Shown here: piece by piece, positions 1 through 9,152 of the stretch
Numbering within the stretch: the first letter of the stretch is position 1
Layout of the letters: every line of letters starts with the position of its first letter
NCBI GenBank assembly: GCA_030652035.1
Contig: JAUSBJ010000035.1
Location: 186,001-250,000, forward strand
Direction of reading: 5' to 3'
Length of the DNA stretch: 64,000 bases
DNA from: Sulfurimicrobium sp.
GTDB taxonomy: Bacteria > Pseudomonadota > Gammaproteobacteria > Burkholderiales > Sulfuricellaceae
The notes under the pieces: model-generated
What the model was told of the DNA's origin: nothing
Database searches by the model: none
The model's input: only the letters and a program-made list of their open reading frames with translations
Made by a program: the position numbers and the translations under genes

Positions 1-672
1 CAACATGTCATTCTCTTCGTCTCCACAGGTTTGCTGATCCTGACAGGGTTCATGTTAATGGGCGAAGTATGGGCCATCAAGCTGTTCGGCTCAGCAGGGA
101 AAAGCATCTTCTACTGGCGCGGAATCATTCACCGCGTCGCTGCCGTAGCGGTCACTGCGGTATGCTTCTATCACCTCTATTACGTTCTATTCAAGACCGA
201 TGGCAAAAGTTGGATCCGCGCCATGCTGCCCAGATTGAAAGACGGGGTGGACGCTTACCAGAACGTCATGTACATGCTGGGCAAGCGGGATGAGCGACCC
301 AAAATGGATCGATTCACCTACCTTGAAAAACTGGAATATTTTTCCGTCTATTTTGGCATGTTCATCGTTATCAGCACCGGCACCATGATGTGGACGCAAT
401 CCTACTGGCCGAAATTCTACCTCGACGTTGCCGACGCGCTGCATTTGGGAGAGGCCACCCTGGCCGCACTGGCGATTATCGTTGGCCATATATTTACGGT
501 TCATTACAACCCGCATGTCTACCCGATGAACAAGGCCTTTATCGACGGAAACATATCGGAAACGATGATGAAGGAAGAGCATTCGCTTTGGTACGAACGA
601 ATCATTGCGGAAGAGGCCTCCAAATCAGCGAACACAGCGCACGCCACCGAAGGAGGGCATAGCAATGCATAA
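1..672 (+). CDS. Cytochrome b membrane subunit, 5' partial
   Basis: The reading frame is open to the first base, so the N-terminus lies outside the window. The visible part starts with His in a hydrophobic helix (HVILFVSTG, then LLILTGFML), followed by RGIIHR, a FYHLYYV helix and a last helix with VGHIFTVHYNPH. Histidines spaced over four hydrophobic segments are typical of the dihaem cytochrome b subunits of formate dehydrogenase/hydrogenase type (FdnI/HydC, cytochrome b561-like). Such subunits exchange electrons between the quinone pool and a periplasmic partner. The stop overlaps by 8 bases the start of the trihaem cytochrome gene, so the two are probably co-translated and form one quinone-linked complex. 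The family is clear; electron direction and partner are inferred. Confidence 0.85.
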   Translation, partial: QHVILFVSTGLLILTGFMLMGEVWAIKLFGSAGKSIFYWRGIIHRVAAVAVTAVCFYHLYYVLFKTDGKSWIRAMLPRLKDGVDAYQNVMYMLGKRDERPKMDRFTYLEKLEYFSVYFGMFIVISTGTMMWTQSYWPKFYLDVADALHLGEATLAALAIIVGHIFTVHYNPHVYPMNKAFIDGNISETMMKEEHSLWYERIIAEEASKSANTAHATEGGHSNA

Positions 673-1444
673 AGACAGCGGCGCAAGCGTTCCGAAAAGG
701 CTCCTCGTCCATCTAGTGATGCTCACGATAGGCATTCTGCTGGTATCCTTCTCCATCTGGCTGATCTATCTGACTTATTTCAAAGGCACGCATCGCGCTG
801 AGGAGGCTCTGGCGAAAAAGGCTGTTCCACGGCAAGAGATGCTTTACGAGTCCTTCCACGGCATCGACGAGTCAATACAGGCTGGAAGCAAGTCGAAATC
901 GTGGTGTCTGAAGTGCCACGAAGATTTGTCGCACTCGAAATCCAAGGAAGTAAGAGGGATGCTCAACGCCCACTCGTTCTTCCTGGCCTGCGAGGTTTGC
1001 CACATCGCCCCCAAGGCAGGCGAAAAGTTTGAATACAAATGGCTGCAGCGCGGCTCCAATACCCCCCTGACCGCCCTGAAAGGCCAGCCGGGAGATTATG
1101 GCGGAACGATCATTCCATTCAGGATAGAAAATGGCGTCCCCAGGCGCCTGGATGAAAACCAGGAAGCGCTGCAGTTCCTGGATGAATCTGCGTCCAAGGA
1201 CAGCGACGGAGACAACGAAAAGCGCAAGATGCGCCTTAACACGGACATTCATAAGGAATTCTCGCCCAAACCCATATTTTGCGATGAATGCCACAGGGAA
1301 AACGGTCCGCTGAATTTCGTGCAACTCATGTATTCGCCACAAAGGGCACAGCTCCTGACATTTGGCGAAGGCGCGAATGTCATCAAGCAATACAAGGACT
1401 TTTATCTGCCATCGCTCATGCGCAATGCCCGGAGCGAGCGCTAA
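665..1444 (+). CDS. Membrane-anchored trihaem cytochrome c
   Basis: The protein has 259 residues. The start is ATG 665, preceded by a GGAGG ribosome site at about 651-656; a longer in-frame reading from 605 lacks a comparable site. Residues about 13-38 form one hydrophobic anchor (LLVHLVMLTIGILLVSF), and the rest should be periplasmic. Three haem motifs are visible: CLKCH, CEVCH and CDECH. The N-terminal anchor plus a few CxxCH motifs recalls NapC/NirT-type quinol dehydrogenases, but the motif count is three, not four, and the spacing differs. It is coupled by overlap to the upstream cytochrome b and probably takes electrons from it to periplasmic cytochromes. A terminator follows at 1478. 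Confidence 0.85.
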   Translation: MHKDSGASVPKRLLVHLVMLTIGILLVSFSIWLIYLTYFKGTHRAEEALAKKAVPRQEMLYESFHGIDESIQAGSKSKSWCLKCHEDLSHSKSKEVRGMLNAHSFFLACEVCHIAPKAGEKFEYKWLQRGSNTPLTALKGQPGDYGGTIIPFRIENGVPRRLDENQEALQFLDESASKDSDGDNEKRKMRLNTDIHKEFSPKPIFCDECHRENGPLNFVQLMYSPQRAQLLTFGEGANVIKQYKDFYLPSLMRNARSER

Positions 1445-1477
1445 AACCGAAGAACAAGCAGAGCTTCACCCCGCAAC

Positions 1478-1515
1478 AACCTCCCTCCTTGATTTGATCA
1501 GAGAGGGGGTTTTTT
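1478..1515 (+). terminator. Rho-independent terminator after the cytochrome b/c pair
   Basis: An AACCTCCCTC arm is matched by GAGGGGGTT after a short AT-rich loop, with one imperfect pair, and runs into six T residues. It lies 34 bases after the trihaem cytochrome stop. Confidence 0.75.
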
Positions 1516-1747
1516 GTGCCTGCCCGGAGATCTTCTCAGGGGCATTCTGACCTGGCCAATTCTCGCGTTCGTTCGCAGCCTAATAGCCATTCAGGCTGAA
1601 ATATCGCCATTGCAGGTCAGATATTAAGCCGAGCCCTCCATCGAGGTTAATTAATTGTGACCGACTACTGGCTCCTTGCGCGCTCACCGATGTTTCAATC
1701 CATCGGCACTATTCTTGAGCGCCCCTTTCAACCCAAAAAAAACAGTT

Positions 1748-1879
1748 AACCGCAAAGGGCGCAAAGGAACGCGAAGGAATTCAGTCGCTTGGACGGCGTG
1801 TGCGGCATACCCGATGGGTGATCTGTTCAAATTCATTAACGCCTCGTTTTACTTTGCGAACCTTTGCGTCCTTTGCGGT
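1748..1879. repeat. Inverted repeat of the AACCGCAAAGG family
   Basis: An arm at 1748-1776 begins AACCGCAAAGGGCGCAAAGG. Its imperfect reverse complement lies at 1852-1879 and ends CCTTTGCGGT, with about 75 bases between. The same arm motif forms a perfect hairpin at 29521-29584. The repeat sits between two convergent gene sets. The rest of the gene-free stretch 1516-1937 shows no credible gene. Confidence 0.75.
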
Positions 1880-1937
1880 GAAAGCGGTTTTCAGGTTCAA
1901 CACTTTGATCACCACCAGCACACTGCTGGCGCGCCAA

Positions 1938-2966
1938 TCACTTGTTGTGGCAGTTGTTGCAAATCTGCGTCCCCGCGCCAATGCGCAGCCTCTTGTAACC
2001 ATCCGCCCCCTTATCGGCGCGCGCATGGCGCTGGACTCCCCGTTCATGCGGGTTATGGCAGGTGGCGCAAAAGATCTTGCCGCTCGACGGCTCCAGCGGC
2101 AGGACGACATCGCTCTTTGCCTCGGATTCCTTGAGGTGTTTCAGTATCGCCTCCGGCGGTTTGATCAGGTGATTCGGCCCTTCGCTATTCGAGTTCTTCG
2201 CGAATATTGCCCAGGCTCCGCCGGGATGGGGCCGCCAAGGGTGGCAGCCGGTGCATAACTTGGTCAGGTCGTCCGTCACGTTGAAGCTTACATCGTCTAT
2301 GCTTTTTGCGTTGCGCCGGTTAGGTGACACGTTGTGGCACACCAGGCAGCGTTGGGTATCCAACTCGCCCTTATCGCTAATCTGGTCATGCGGATTGAGG
2401 CGCTCGTAGTGCGTCGGGTTGTGGCAGTTGAAGCACAGTCCGGTGCGTTCCTGGTACGGCCCGCCACGGAAAAACCTCGGGTTGAGCCCTTTTTCCGCAA
2501 AGCGCTCCTTTTTGCACTGCATCGGCAGGTCATGGCAGGCGATACAAGTCACCACGCCCCCGCCGCGCTTGATCGCCTGCTGGAACACTTCAGGCATCTG
2601 GTCGCGTTTTTCGGCGGAAGGCTCCATGCCGACAGCGTGGATATAGTTGTGCACTGAAACCGTGTCGTGGCAATTGTTGCACAGGGCGTTGATGTCCTTG
2701 GAGCGCAGCTTCGCATCCTTACCCACTGGGGTGCCACGATGGCAGGCCTGGCAACCCTCCCCGTCCTCGCGCCAATGGGGGTCGGGAAGCTGATCCACGT
2801 CGATCTTGCCCTGCCGTATTAGTTGTGGGATTTCATCCACGCGCTCAAACAGGCTGCGCTCACCCAAGGTATTTTTGGGCTTTGTAATTTCTGCTGGCGC
2901 TGCATTCAGAGAACAGGAAATCAAGGAAAGCACACACCACAACCACCATCTACCCACTAATGCCAC
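1938..2966 (-). CDS. Octahaem cytochrome c, secreted
   Basis: This 342-residue protein has an N-terminal signal peptide (hydrophobic WWLWCVLSLISCSL, then NAAPAE). Eight CxxCH motifs are visible: CQACH, CNNCH, CIACH, CFNCH, CLVCH, CTGCH, CATCH and CNNCH. The last is almost at the C-terminus, so haem sites span the whole chain. It should be a periplasmic or cell-surface electron carrier. Its start overlaps the stop of the PQQ-propeller gene by 10 bases, so it is the last gene of the five-gene minus-strand set. I do not recognise it as hydroxylamine oxidoreductase or octahaem tetrathionate reductase: the length and motif spacing do not suggest either. The exact role is unknown. Confidence 0.85.
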   Translation of the reverse strand: MALVGRWWLWCVLSLISCSLNAAPAEITKPKNTLGERSLFERVDEIPQLIRQGKIDVDQLPDPHWREDGEGCQACHRGTPVGKDAKLRSKDINALCNNCHDTVSVHNYIHAVGMEPSAEKRDQMPEVFQQAIKRGGGVVTCIACHDLPMQCKKERFAEKGLNPRFFRGGPYQERTGLCFNCHNPTHYERLNPHDQISDKGELDTQRCLVCHNVSPNRRNAKSIDDVSFNVTDDLTKLCTGCHPWRPHPGGAWAIFAKNSNSEGPNHLIKPPEAILKHLKESEAKSDVVLPLEPSSGKIFCATCHNPHERGVQRHARADKGADGYKRLRIGAGTQICNNCHNK

Positions 2967-4075
2967 ACACTCACCACACCCTCCAGGGTCGTCACCAGAA
3001 TCTCACCATTGCTGATCGCTGGTCCGCCAAAGGTTCCGCTGCCACCCAGCTTCTCTTCCCAGGCAATTCTTCGCCGCTCCAGATCCACGCCGATCAACCG
3101 TCCATCCAATGTCGCGACAACTCCGATACTATTGCTCCCGACGCTGGGCGAGTGCCGCACTTCACCACCCAGCGGCATTTGCCAGACAATCCGGCCATCA
3201 GCCAGGCTCAGCCCGTAGAGCACCCCGCCACGACTGCATACATACAGCATGTCGCCGACCGGCACAGGCGTTCCCTGCGGCCAGTCGTCCAGCTCCGTGC
3301 GCCAGAGAATGTTTCCATTGTCCGCCTGGAGCGCATAAACATTGCGGTCATACGACCCCTGATACACCCGCCCCCCCGCCAAAGCCGGCGCGCCGTAGAG
3401 TGACGATCCCAATTCAGCCTGCCAGGCAAGTTGCCCATCATCACGGGAAATGGCGTGCAGCACGCCATTCTTGGCGCCGACATAAATCCGCTCCGCATCC
3501 GCTGCCGGGGCAGCGTAAATCCCGCCGTATTTGTAATCCTTGGCCCGGTAACGCCAGACTTGCTTGCCGGTTTTCAAATCCAGGGCATAGAGAAACTGGT
3601 CCACGCTGCCCAGATACACCCTGCCATCGCGCACCAGCGGTGACGCGACGACCCCGCCCGCAAGTTTGACCTGCCAGCGCTTCTTGCCGTCGAAAGCGGC
3701 CAGCGCAGTCACTTCGCCATCCTTGGTGGCCACCACCACCAGGCCGTCCGCCAGCGCCGGCTCGGCGGAAATCGCCCCGCCCGCCACGAAACGCCACAGC
3801 ACGCCACCCTTTTTCGCATCCAGCGCAGTCAGGCGCCGGTCATTGCCGGCCACAAAAATGGTTTTGTCCGCAGCGACCGGCCCAGCCTCCATCTTGCCGC
3901 CGACGGCGCTCGCCCATTGCCGCGCCACTGTCCTGGCGGGCAGCGCGTCCGTGCTCAGGTGCGCGCGATCCGGCCCGCCGCCCAGCATCGGCCAGTTGGC
4001 CGCCTGCGCGGGAAACTGGCTCGCGGCAAGCGCAAAAGCGACAACCACGCGGAACGAATCACAGGCGCAAGGCAT
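2957..4075 (-). CDS. Periplasmic PQQ-type beta-propeller protein (BamB-like repeats)
   Basis: The 372-residue protein has a signal peptide (VVVAFALAASQFPAQA). Repeated blades follow with the pattern G.v.ALda..G...W (for example GSVDQFLYALDLKTGKQVWR and GSYDRNVYALQADNG). These are the Trp-docking repeats of PQQ dehydrogenases and BamB. No PQQ or metal ligands of a quinoprotein dehydrogenase are obvious, so a scaffold or assembly role is more likely than catalysis. It overlaps the barrel gene upstream by 17 bases and the octahaem gene downstream by 10, implying a translationally coupled operon. It may help assemble the neighbouring outer-membrane barrel or dock the cytochromes; that is inference. 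Confidence 0.8.
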   Translation of the reverse strand: MPCACDSFRVVVAFALAASQFPAQAANWPMLGGGPDRAHLSTDALPARTVARQWASAVGGKMEAGPVAADKTIFVAGNDRRLTALDAKKGGVLWRFVAGGAISAEPALADGLVVVATKDGEVTALAAFDGKKRWQVKLAGGVVASPLVRDGRVYLGSVDQFLYALDLKTGKQVWRYRAKDYKYGGIYAAPAADAERIYVGAKNGVLHAISRDDGQLAWQAELGSSLYGAPALAGGRVYQGSYDRNVYALQADNGNILWRTELDDWPQGTPVPVGDMLYVCSRGGVLYGLSLADGRIVWQMPLGGEVRHSPSVGSNSIGVVATLDGRLIGVDLERRRIAWEEKLGGSGTFGGPAISNGEILVTTLEGVVSVWH

Positions 4076-5900
4076 AATCCCTCCTCAACATCAGGAAGAC
4101 GGATTTCTCCTTGAATGGCGCAAGCTCCTGCTGTACATCACGCAAGCGGAAGCGGACGCTTGCCTGCCATTTTCCGATACGGTAATTGACATCGGATTCG
4201 ACCGTCAATTTACGCCCTGCGACCAATTCCGACCCATCGATCTGTTCCGCGCGCGCCAGCGCCGTCCAGTTCAGGGCGCTGCGCAGGCGCATGGTGGCGC
4301 GCGCCTGGACATAGCGCGTACCGAAGGCGACATCCTGGTTAACGCTATTGGTGGCGCCGGCGGAAAGCATGGTGCTGCCGGCTTCGGAAAAGCGGTGCAT
4401 CCAGCCCAAATCCAGGCGCGTGCTCTGCGAGTCCACATTGTAGTAGTCGAAAAGGCCTGTCGAATCGGCATCATTCGTCCAGACCACCGATTTACGCTGA
4501 TAGCGGCGGTATTCTGCTGTTCCCTGCAGCATGTCGCTTTGCGTCAGCGTGCTGTTCACGCTGTAGCGGACATTGGATTCGCTGCCGCCGGGCTCGCCCA
4601 CGGTCTGGCTCATGCGCAGTTGCAGCGAATCGGCATATAGCGGCGAATTCATGCGGGCATAACCAATATTGGCGGTGTGCGTGGTGTTCTGCTGCGCGGG
4701 CAGGCCGGCGAACATTGTGGAATTGGTCTGCATCAACGCCAGGGTGTAGCCGCCATTCACCAGATAATTACTGAAGAAGGTATCGGAGTACATTATGCCG
4801 GCACTGCCGGTAAGCGCGGTGGTATCGTTTTTTTGGCCGAGGCCGTCCAGGCTGGCGGCGCGCATCTCGGAGCTGGACCCGCTCAATCCCAGCATCCCGT
4901 TCACCTGCCAGCGCGCGTTCAGGCGGTAATTCGCACCACCCGACAGATTGTATGATGTATTTTGGCTTGTCCCGCTTGAATTCATGCCAAGGCCCAGACC
5001 GTAAAAATGGCGGAAATTTTCCGTTTGCTGCACGTTGAACATGCTGTTGAAACCAAGAAATTTCGACTCTACCACATTACCGCCGGAACCCGCAAAACCC
5101 CACTGGTCGCTCCTGTCGTAGTAGGTCAGGTTCGCAGTGAGATTGGCCTTGTCGCCGAAGAGGGAGCGGTCGTTGAGGTAAAAATAATCCTGGCGCTGGC
5201 TGCCGCCGTACACCTGCTCTTCCCAGGCCGTATGCCGGTAGCCGTAAGACAGGTCGGACTCGCCCCATTGCTTGGCCCGCAGCTTCTGGCTTGCGTCCAT
5301 GCCGAGCGAGAGGTTCTGCTCCGAACGCGGCACCAGTGAGTTGCTGGACTCGGAACTGCGCCGGTCGATGTAAAAGTTGCTCCGCCCCAGCCACCGGTTA
5401 TTCATGCCCCAGCGCGCACCCACATTGTCCGAGACGAGTTCGTAGGAAGGGCTCCAGAAGTCAGACACGGTGCTCTGGCTGCGGTTTGCGTAAATACTGA
5501 GGGGAAAAGGTTTGTTGGCAAACCAGGTGGTATTGAGCCGATAGCCGAGCAGGTTGTTGCTGCTATTTCTACTGACATCATCGTTCTCGACGGTCTGGAC
5601 ATTGTCCCTCTGCAGGGTCACTCCCGCGTCGAACGTCGCAAAGCGCGGGTCCCAGATAAAGCCACGGCCATTCAGGTCGAAACGCGTGCGCAGCCGCGTG
5701 CGGTCGCGAGTTCCATATTTGGTATCGTACTGGTAATCCTCGGCCTCCACACCCACCGAACCATGGAAGGTCAACCGGCCCGCATTACTCTGCGAACCCG
5801 ACATTGACTGCGCCATAACCGAGCCATGAAAAAGGGCCAGAAGCGCTGCAAGCACGCTCCCGACCCTCCCGGACCCGCATCGATCCTTCCCTTTAGCCAC
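4059..5900 (-). CDS. Outer-membrane beta-barrel protein, probable electron-conduit porin
   Basis: The 613-residue protein has a signal peptide (VGSVLAALLALFHGSVMAQ). A long series of alternating polar/hydrophobic strands rich in Tyr, Arg, Asn and Ser follows, ending in the amphipathic strand SVFLMLRRDYALRL. That pattern fits a large transmembrane barrel. Flanking multihaem cytochromes suggest a porin like MtrB/PioB that holds a cytochrome across the outer membrane, but the N-terminal CxxC typical of Shewanella MtrB is absent. Only 9 bases separate it from the tetrahaem cytochrome gene, and it overlaps the propeller gene. Barrel topology is well supported; the conduit role is inferred from context. 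Confidence 0.7.
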   Translation of the reverse strand: MAKGKDRCGSGRVGSVLAALLALFHGSVMAQSMSGSQSNAGRLTFHGSVGVEAEDYQYDTKYGTRDRTRLRTRFDLNGRGFIWDPRFATFDAGVTLQRDNVQTVENDDVSRNSSNNLLGYRLNTTWFANKPFPLSIYANRSQSTVSDFWSPSYELVSDNVGARWGMNNRWLGRSNFYIDRRSSESSNSLVPRSEQNLSLGMDASQKLRAKQWGESDLSYGYRHTAWEEQVYGGSQRQDYFYLNDRSLFGDKANLTANLTYYDRSDQWGFAGSGGNVVESKFLGFNSMFNVQQTENFRHFYGLGLGMNSSGTSQNTSYNLSGGANYRLNARWQVNGMLGLSGSSSEMRAASLDGLGQKNDTTALTGSAGIMYSDTFFSNYLVNGGYTLALMQTNSTMFAGLPAQQNTTHTANIGYARMNSPLYADSLQLRMSQTVGEPGGSESNVRYSVNSTLTQSDMLQGTAEYRRYQRKSVVWTNDADSTGLFDYYNVDSQSTRLDLGWMHRFSEAGSTMLSAGATNSVNQDVAFGTRYVQARATMRLRSALNWTALARAEQIDGSELVAGRKLTVESDVNYRIGKWQASVRFRLRDVQQELAPFKEKSVFLMLRRDYALRL

Positions 5901-5909
5901 GCCTAAGCG

Positions 5910-6590
5910 TTACTTGGTATGGCAGGAAAGGCATAGCGCGCTACCTGACATCGAGACGCGCAGGAATGCTCCATTAGTGCTTAAATGTGGATCATGGCAG
6001 GAGGCGCACTGCACCTTGTTGGAGAAAAGCTTGACGCCAACCAAACTTGCAGGAGCTGTCAGAAATTTATCTGCGTCAGCAAGCGTTTGATCATAGGTGA
6101 AGTTGACCGGGTGATCGTTGGTCAAATCCGTGCCCAGGTTGCTATTCCCAACCGGCAGCTTCCCGGCCGTCGTTCCAACCATGACCGGAACCGTTTCGAG
6201 GTTGGACGGATTGTTGAAGGAATTGATCGCCACCGTGCCGTCATGGCAAGACAGACATAGGTTGGTCACCGTAGCATCTGCCGCAGTGATCATTTTCACA
6301 TCTGTGACATCCGTGGCATTCAAAGTCGGGCTGGTGTAAACCCCATAGCTAATATTGAGTGCGGAAAGCTGTTTGTTCCACAGCGGGATGTTTGCGGTCT
6401 TGATCGCATCGTGCGGGGTGTGGCAGAAAATGCAGATTTCGGTTCCGTCACCCTTAATCGTGCCGGGGCCGCCATTGGAAAGATTGTGCTTGGTTGCCGA
6501 TATGCCAGCCCATGCCCCCCCCGCGAAAACTCCCGTCAGGGCAATAAGCAACCCCGCCATGAAGACCTTTGTTCTATCTCGTTTATTCAT
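5910..6590 (-). CDS. Tetrahaem cytochrome c with doubled CxxCH motifs
   Basis: The 226-residue protein has a signal peptide (VFMAGLLIALTGVFAGGAWA). The mature part opens with ISATKHNLS and carries CIFCHTPHD, CLSCHDG, CASCHDPH and a C-terminal CLSCHTK: four haem sites. The TKHxLS start, CxxCHTPH first site, LWNK segment and DHPV segment recur in the pentahaem protein at 22528-23259, so the two are paralogues. Size and haem count resemble the small extracellular tetrahaem cytochromes that polymerise in Geobacter (OmcE class); this is a resemblance, not a demonstrated identity. It lies directly upstream of the barrel gene and downstream of the NHL lipoprotein. Confidence 0.85.
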   Translation of the reverse strand: MNKRDRTKVFMAGLLIALTGVFAGGAWAGISATKHNLSNGGPGTIKGDGTEICIFCHTPHDAIKTANIPLWNKQLSALNISYGVYTSPTLNATDVTDVKMITAADATVTNLCLSCHDGTVAINSFNNPSNLETVPVMVGTTAGKLPVGNSNLGTDLTNDHPVNFTYDQTLADADKFLTAPASLVGVKLFSNKVQCASCHDPHLSTNGAFLRVSMSGSALCLSCHTK

Positions 6591-6731
6591 GATTCCTGCC
6601 TCCTCCTAATAATTTAATTACCTAATTGACAGGCTTCGCACTTACCTTGCCCGTCCTTGCCCAACAACTTCCGGATTTGCACCGGAATAGCGCTTCATTT
6701 CGTATTACGAATTAATTAAGTTCGGATAACC

Positions 6732-7817
6732 TTATTTGTCAATAGACTCTCCTTTCTCCTTGATGTACTGGAATACCTGAATGCGTGCATTGGTGGAGTC
6801 GACTACGTAGATCCTGTCCATGCTGTCCACAAACATGCCCGCCGGCAGCCAGAACTTGCCCGGCTCGTGGCCCGTGGTGCCTACGAAGAGCAATATTTTC
6901 CCCTCGCGGTTAAAAATCTGGAAATTATTGAACGCCGCGTCCACCACGTAGACATTGTTGTCGGAATCCAGGGCTATCCCCTTGGGCCGGCTGAAACTGC
7001 CGTAGGAATCGCCAAGCTGCCCGAAGTTGTTGATGAACTTTCCCTCGCCGTCGAATATCTGCACGCGGAAATTACCGGTATCCGTCACCAGCAACTGGCC
7101 GTCGCGATCCACCGCCAGGTTGACCGGGTAGTTCAACTGCCCCGGATCCGAGCCGCGCTCGCCGAAAGTCAGCAAGTGCTTGCCGGCCAGGTCGTACACC
7201 AGCACCTGGTGTTTGGTGGTATCCGCCACGTACAACCGGTTGCGCGCCTCATCCAGGGCCAGACCGGTGGGGCGGCCGATTTCCTCCTTCTTGCCCAGCG
7301 CCATCAGCGTCTTGCCTTCCGCACTCAGGACCAGCACTTCCTTGCGCTCGGAATCGCTGACAAAAAAACGCCCCTGCTTGTCGAGGCGGATTTCCAGCGG
7401 GTTGTACATGGCGCCCTGCGCGTCGGTCCTGAGAGGGCGCACTTCCTTCTTCTCGAGGTCGAACACCACAATGGCGCGCAGCTTGGTGTCGGTCACATAA
7501 ATCAGCTTTCCGTCGGCGGAAGCGGCCACGCCATAGGGTTTCTGCAGCGCCAGGCCAGCCGGCTCCTCGCCCAGCAAGGCCGCTTTCAGCTCATCCTTCA
7601 CGCCAAGGTCTTTCTGGCCGGAGTATTCGGCGACAAAGCGGATGCGCGGCTGCTCTGGCGGGCTGGGCCACACCAGGTCGCTGTAATCCTTCTTTTTCGC
7701 CGGCTCAGACGCGCAGCCGGACAGCCCCGCCAGGGCCACGCCCAAGCAGGCCAGCATCAGTACGCGCACCCATTCAGATTGCCAAGATTTCACCGTCTCT
7801 CCATCCGCCGCGATCAC
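6732..7817 (-). CDS. NHL-repeat beta-propeller lipoprotein
   Basis: The protein has 361 residues. A hydrophobic leader ends in a lipobox (LAGLSGC), so the mature protein should be anchored by a lipidated Cys. Six NHL-type blades follow, each with the pattern G.P.GlAld..grlYVaDt.nhrVqVFd. Starts internal to the leader are possible (for example the Met just before LACLG), because 7817 gives a long leader. It is probably the first gene of the minus-strand cytochrome/barrel set; a 141-base gap separates it from the tetrahaem gene, so that gene may have its own promoter. Such propellers are common next to multihaem cytochromes and probably serve docking or assembly. Confidence 0.8.
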   Translation of the reverse strand: MIAADGETVKSWQSEWVRVLMLACLGVALAGLSGCASEPAKKKDYSDLVWPSPPEQPRIRFVAEYSGQKDLGVKDELKAALLGEEPAGLALQKPYGVAASADGKLIYVTDTKLRAIVVFDLEKKEVRPLRTDAQGAMYNPLEIRLDKQGRFFVSDSERKEVLVLSAEGKTLMALGKKEEIGRPTGLALDEARNRLYVADTTKHQVLVYDLAGKHLLTFGERGSDPGQLNYPVNLAVDRDGQLLVTDTGNFRVQIFDGEGKFINNFGQLGDSYGSFSRPKGIALDSDNNVYVVDAAFNNFQIFNREGKILLFVGTTGHEPGKFWLPAGMFVDSMDRIYVVDSTNARIQVFQYIKEKGESIDK

Positions 7818-8297
7818 ATCGAAGCATAGTTTCTACTTATATTGCCATCAGATTTGCTGATAGGATATTACCAGATCGAATTATCTGCAATACATTTTCT
7901 GAAAATTTATGCGTTTGCCCTATGATCGGCACCCCTTTGAACTGCTCGACCGATCACCTACGAAATATTATGCCACAATATTGAAATGGTTTTTCAATCA
8001 GATAACGTGGCTTCTCCTCGTCCGGAATGACCCATGCCGATCAACATAATCGGGATAAGTCTGTATTTAAATCCTGACATACCAATTGCCTACACCATAA
8101 TTGAATCCATTACAAGACGCAAACATGAAATGACAATCGGATTCCTTGGCTGGACAGCCGGTTATATTGATTGCTCGCAACCAATCGGGATGCAGACACT
8201 AACAAGTAAAAACCGCCCCCTCGTGCTCTGCGAAACGATCAAATCTGGTATCGTTTCTCCCAGATATATTTAAGCCCTCTATTGCTCAGGATCGTCC
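7818..8297. other. AT-rich intergenic region between divergent units
   Basis: This 480-base stretch separates the NHL gene from gmk and must hold both promoters. It is clearly more AT-rich than its flanks. A 79-codon frame on the plus strand (8034-8273) has no recognised motif and no good ribosome site; I do not call it a gene. Confidence 0.5.
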
Positions 8298-8909
8298 ATG
8301 ACCACCGGAAACCTTTTCATTGTCGCCGCTCCATCCGGGGCGGGCAAAACCAGCTTGGTAAAGGAACTGCTTGCCGCCGACGCAGGCATCCAGCTTTCCA
8401 TCTCCTACACCACGCGCGCGCCGCGACCAGGTGAAGCGGAGGGCCAGCACTATCATTTCGTCAGCCGAGAAACTTTCATGCAGATGCTGGAACGAGGAGA
8501 TTTTCTTGAAAGCGCGGAAGTCTACGGCAACTTCTACGGCACGTCGCAGCCCTGGATCGAGGCCTCGCGCAAGACAGGCAAGGACATCCTGCTTGAGATC
8601 GACTGGCAGGGAGCCGCCCAGGTGCGCAAGCTGATTCCGGACGCAGTCAGTATTTTCATACTGCCACCCTCTGTTGCGGCGCTGCAGCAGCGCCTGCAAG
8701 GCCGCGGCCAGGATGCGGAAGAAGTGATTCAGCGCCGTGTCGCGGCGGCGCGGGAGGATATCAGCCATGTCGGCGAATTCGATTATGTTATTATTAACGA
8801 CGATTTCGGCACTGCACAGCAGGACCTGCTTGCAGTGGTCCGTGCTCAGCGGCTCACAGTCGGAGCCCAGATGGCGCGGCATGGCGAACTCATCGCCAGT
8901 CTGACCTGA
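8298..8909 (+). CDS. gmk: Guanylate kinase
   Basis: This cytosolic enzyme converts GMP and ATP to GDP and ADP. The 203 residues show the P-loop [10 protein letters not shown] near the N-terminus, the GMP-binding [11 protein letters not shown] segment, and the YGTSQPWIE and LEIDWQGA signatures of the family at normal length. rpoZ follows 29 bases downstream and spoT after it, the usual gmk-rpoZ-spoT order of proteobacteria, which ties guanine nucleotide supply to ppGpp metabolism. Confidence 0.97.
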   Translation: MTTGNLFIVAAPSGAGKTSLVKELLAADAGIQLSISYTTRAPRPGEAEGQHYHFVSRETFMQMLERGDFLESAEVYGNFYGTSQPWIEASRKTGKDILLEIDWQGAAQVRKLIPDAVSIFILPPSVAALQQRLQGRGQDAEEVIQRRVAAAREDISHVGEFDYVIINDDFGTAQQDLLAVVRAQRLTVGAQMARHGELIASLT

Positions 8910-8938
8910 AAAACAAAACCCTATTGGAGTCCATAAAC

Positions 8939-9145
8939 ATGGCACGCATTACCGTCGATGACTGTATGAAACACTTCAGCAACCGCTTCGAACTGACCCT
9001 GGCAGCCACCTTCCGCGCCCGGCAACTGGCCAATGGCGCCACCCCGCTGGTAGAAGCCGGCCGCCACAAGCCGACCGTAGTCGCGCTGAAGGAAATTTCC
9101 ATGGGCAAGGTTGGCCGGGAAATCCTCAATCGCGGACAAGCGTAA
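8939..9145 (+). CDS. rpoZ: RNA polymerase omega subunit
   Basis: Omega assists assembly of beta-prime into RNA polymerase and contributes to ppGpp sensing. The start is ATG 8939 ([10 protein letters not shown]), which matches the family N-terminus and has a TTGGAG site upstream; a start at 8924 would add five residues and destroy that ribosome site. The 68 residues include the conserved [15 protein letters not shown] and [10 protein letters not shown] segments. It lies between gmk and spoT. Confidence 0.95.
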   Translation: MARITVDDCMKHFSNRFELTLAATFRARQLANGATPLVEAGRHKPTVVALKEISMGKVGREILNRGQA

Positions 9146-9152
9146 CTAGCTT

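Noticed and set aside
605-664. Upstream extension of the trihaem cytochrome
   Set aside because: ATG 665 has the GGAGG site and gives the expected short cytoplasmic start; the extension overlaps cytochrome b for 60 more bases.
1676-2258. Plus-strand open frames opposite the octahaem cytochrome
   Set aside because: They overlap the repeat and a convincing haem protein on the minus strand and show no domain of their own.
8034-8273. 79-codon frame in the AT-rich gap before gmk
   Set aside because: No ribosome site, no recognised motif, and AT-rich intergenic composition.
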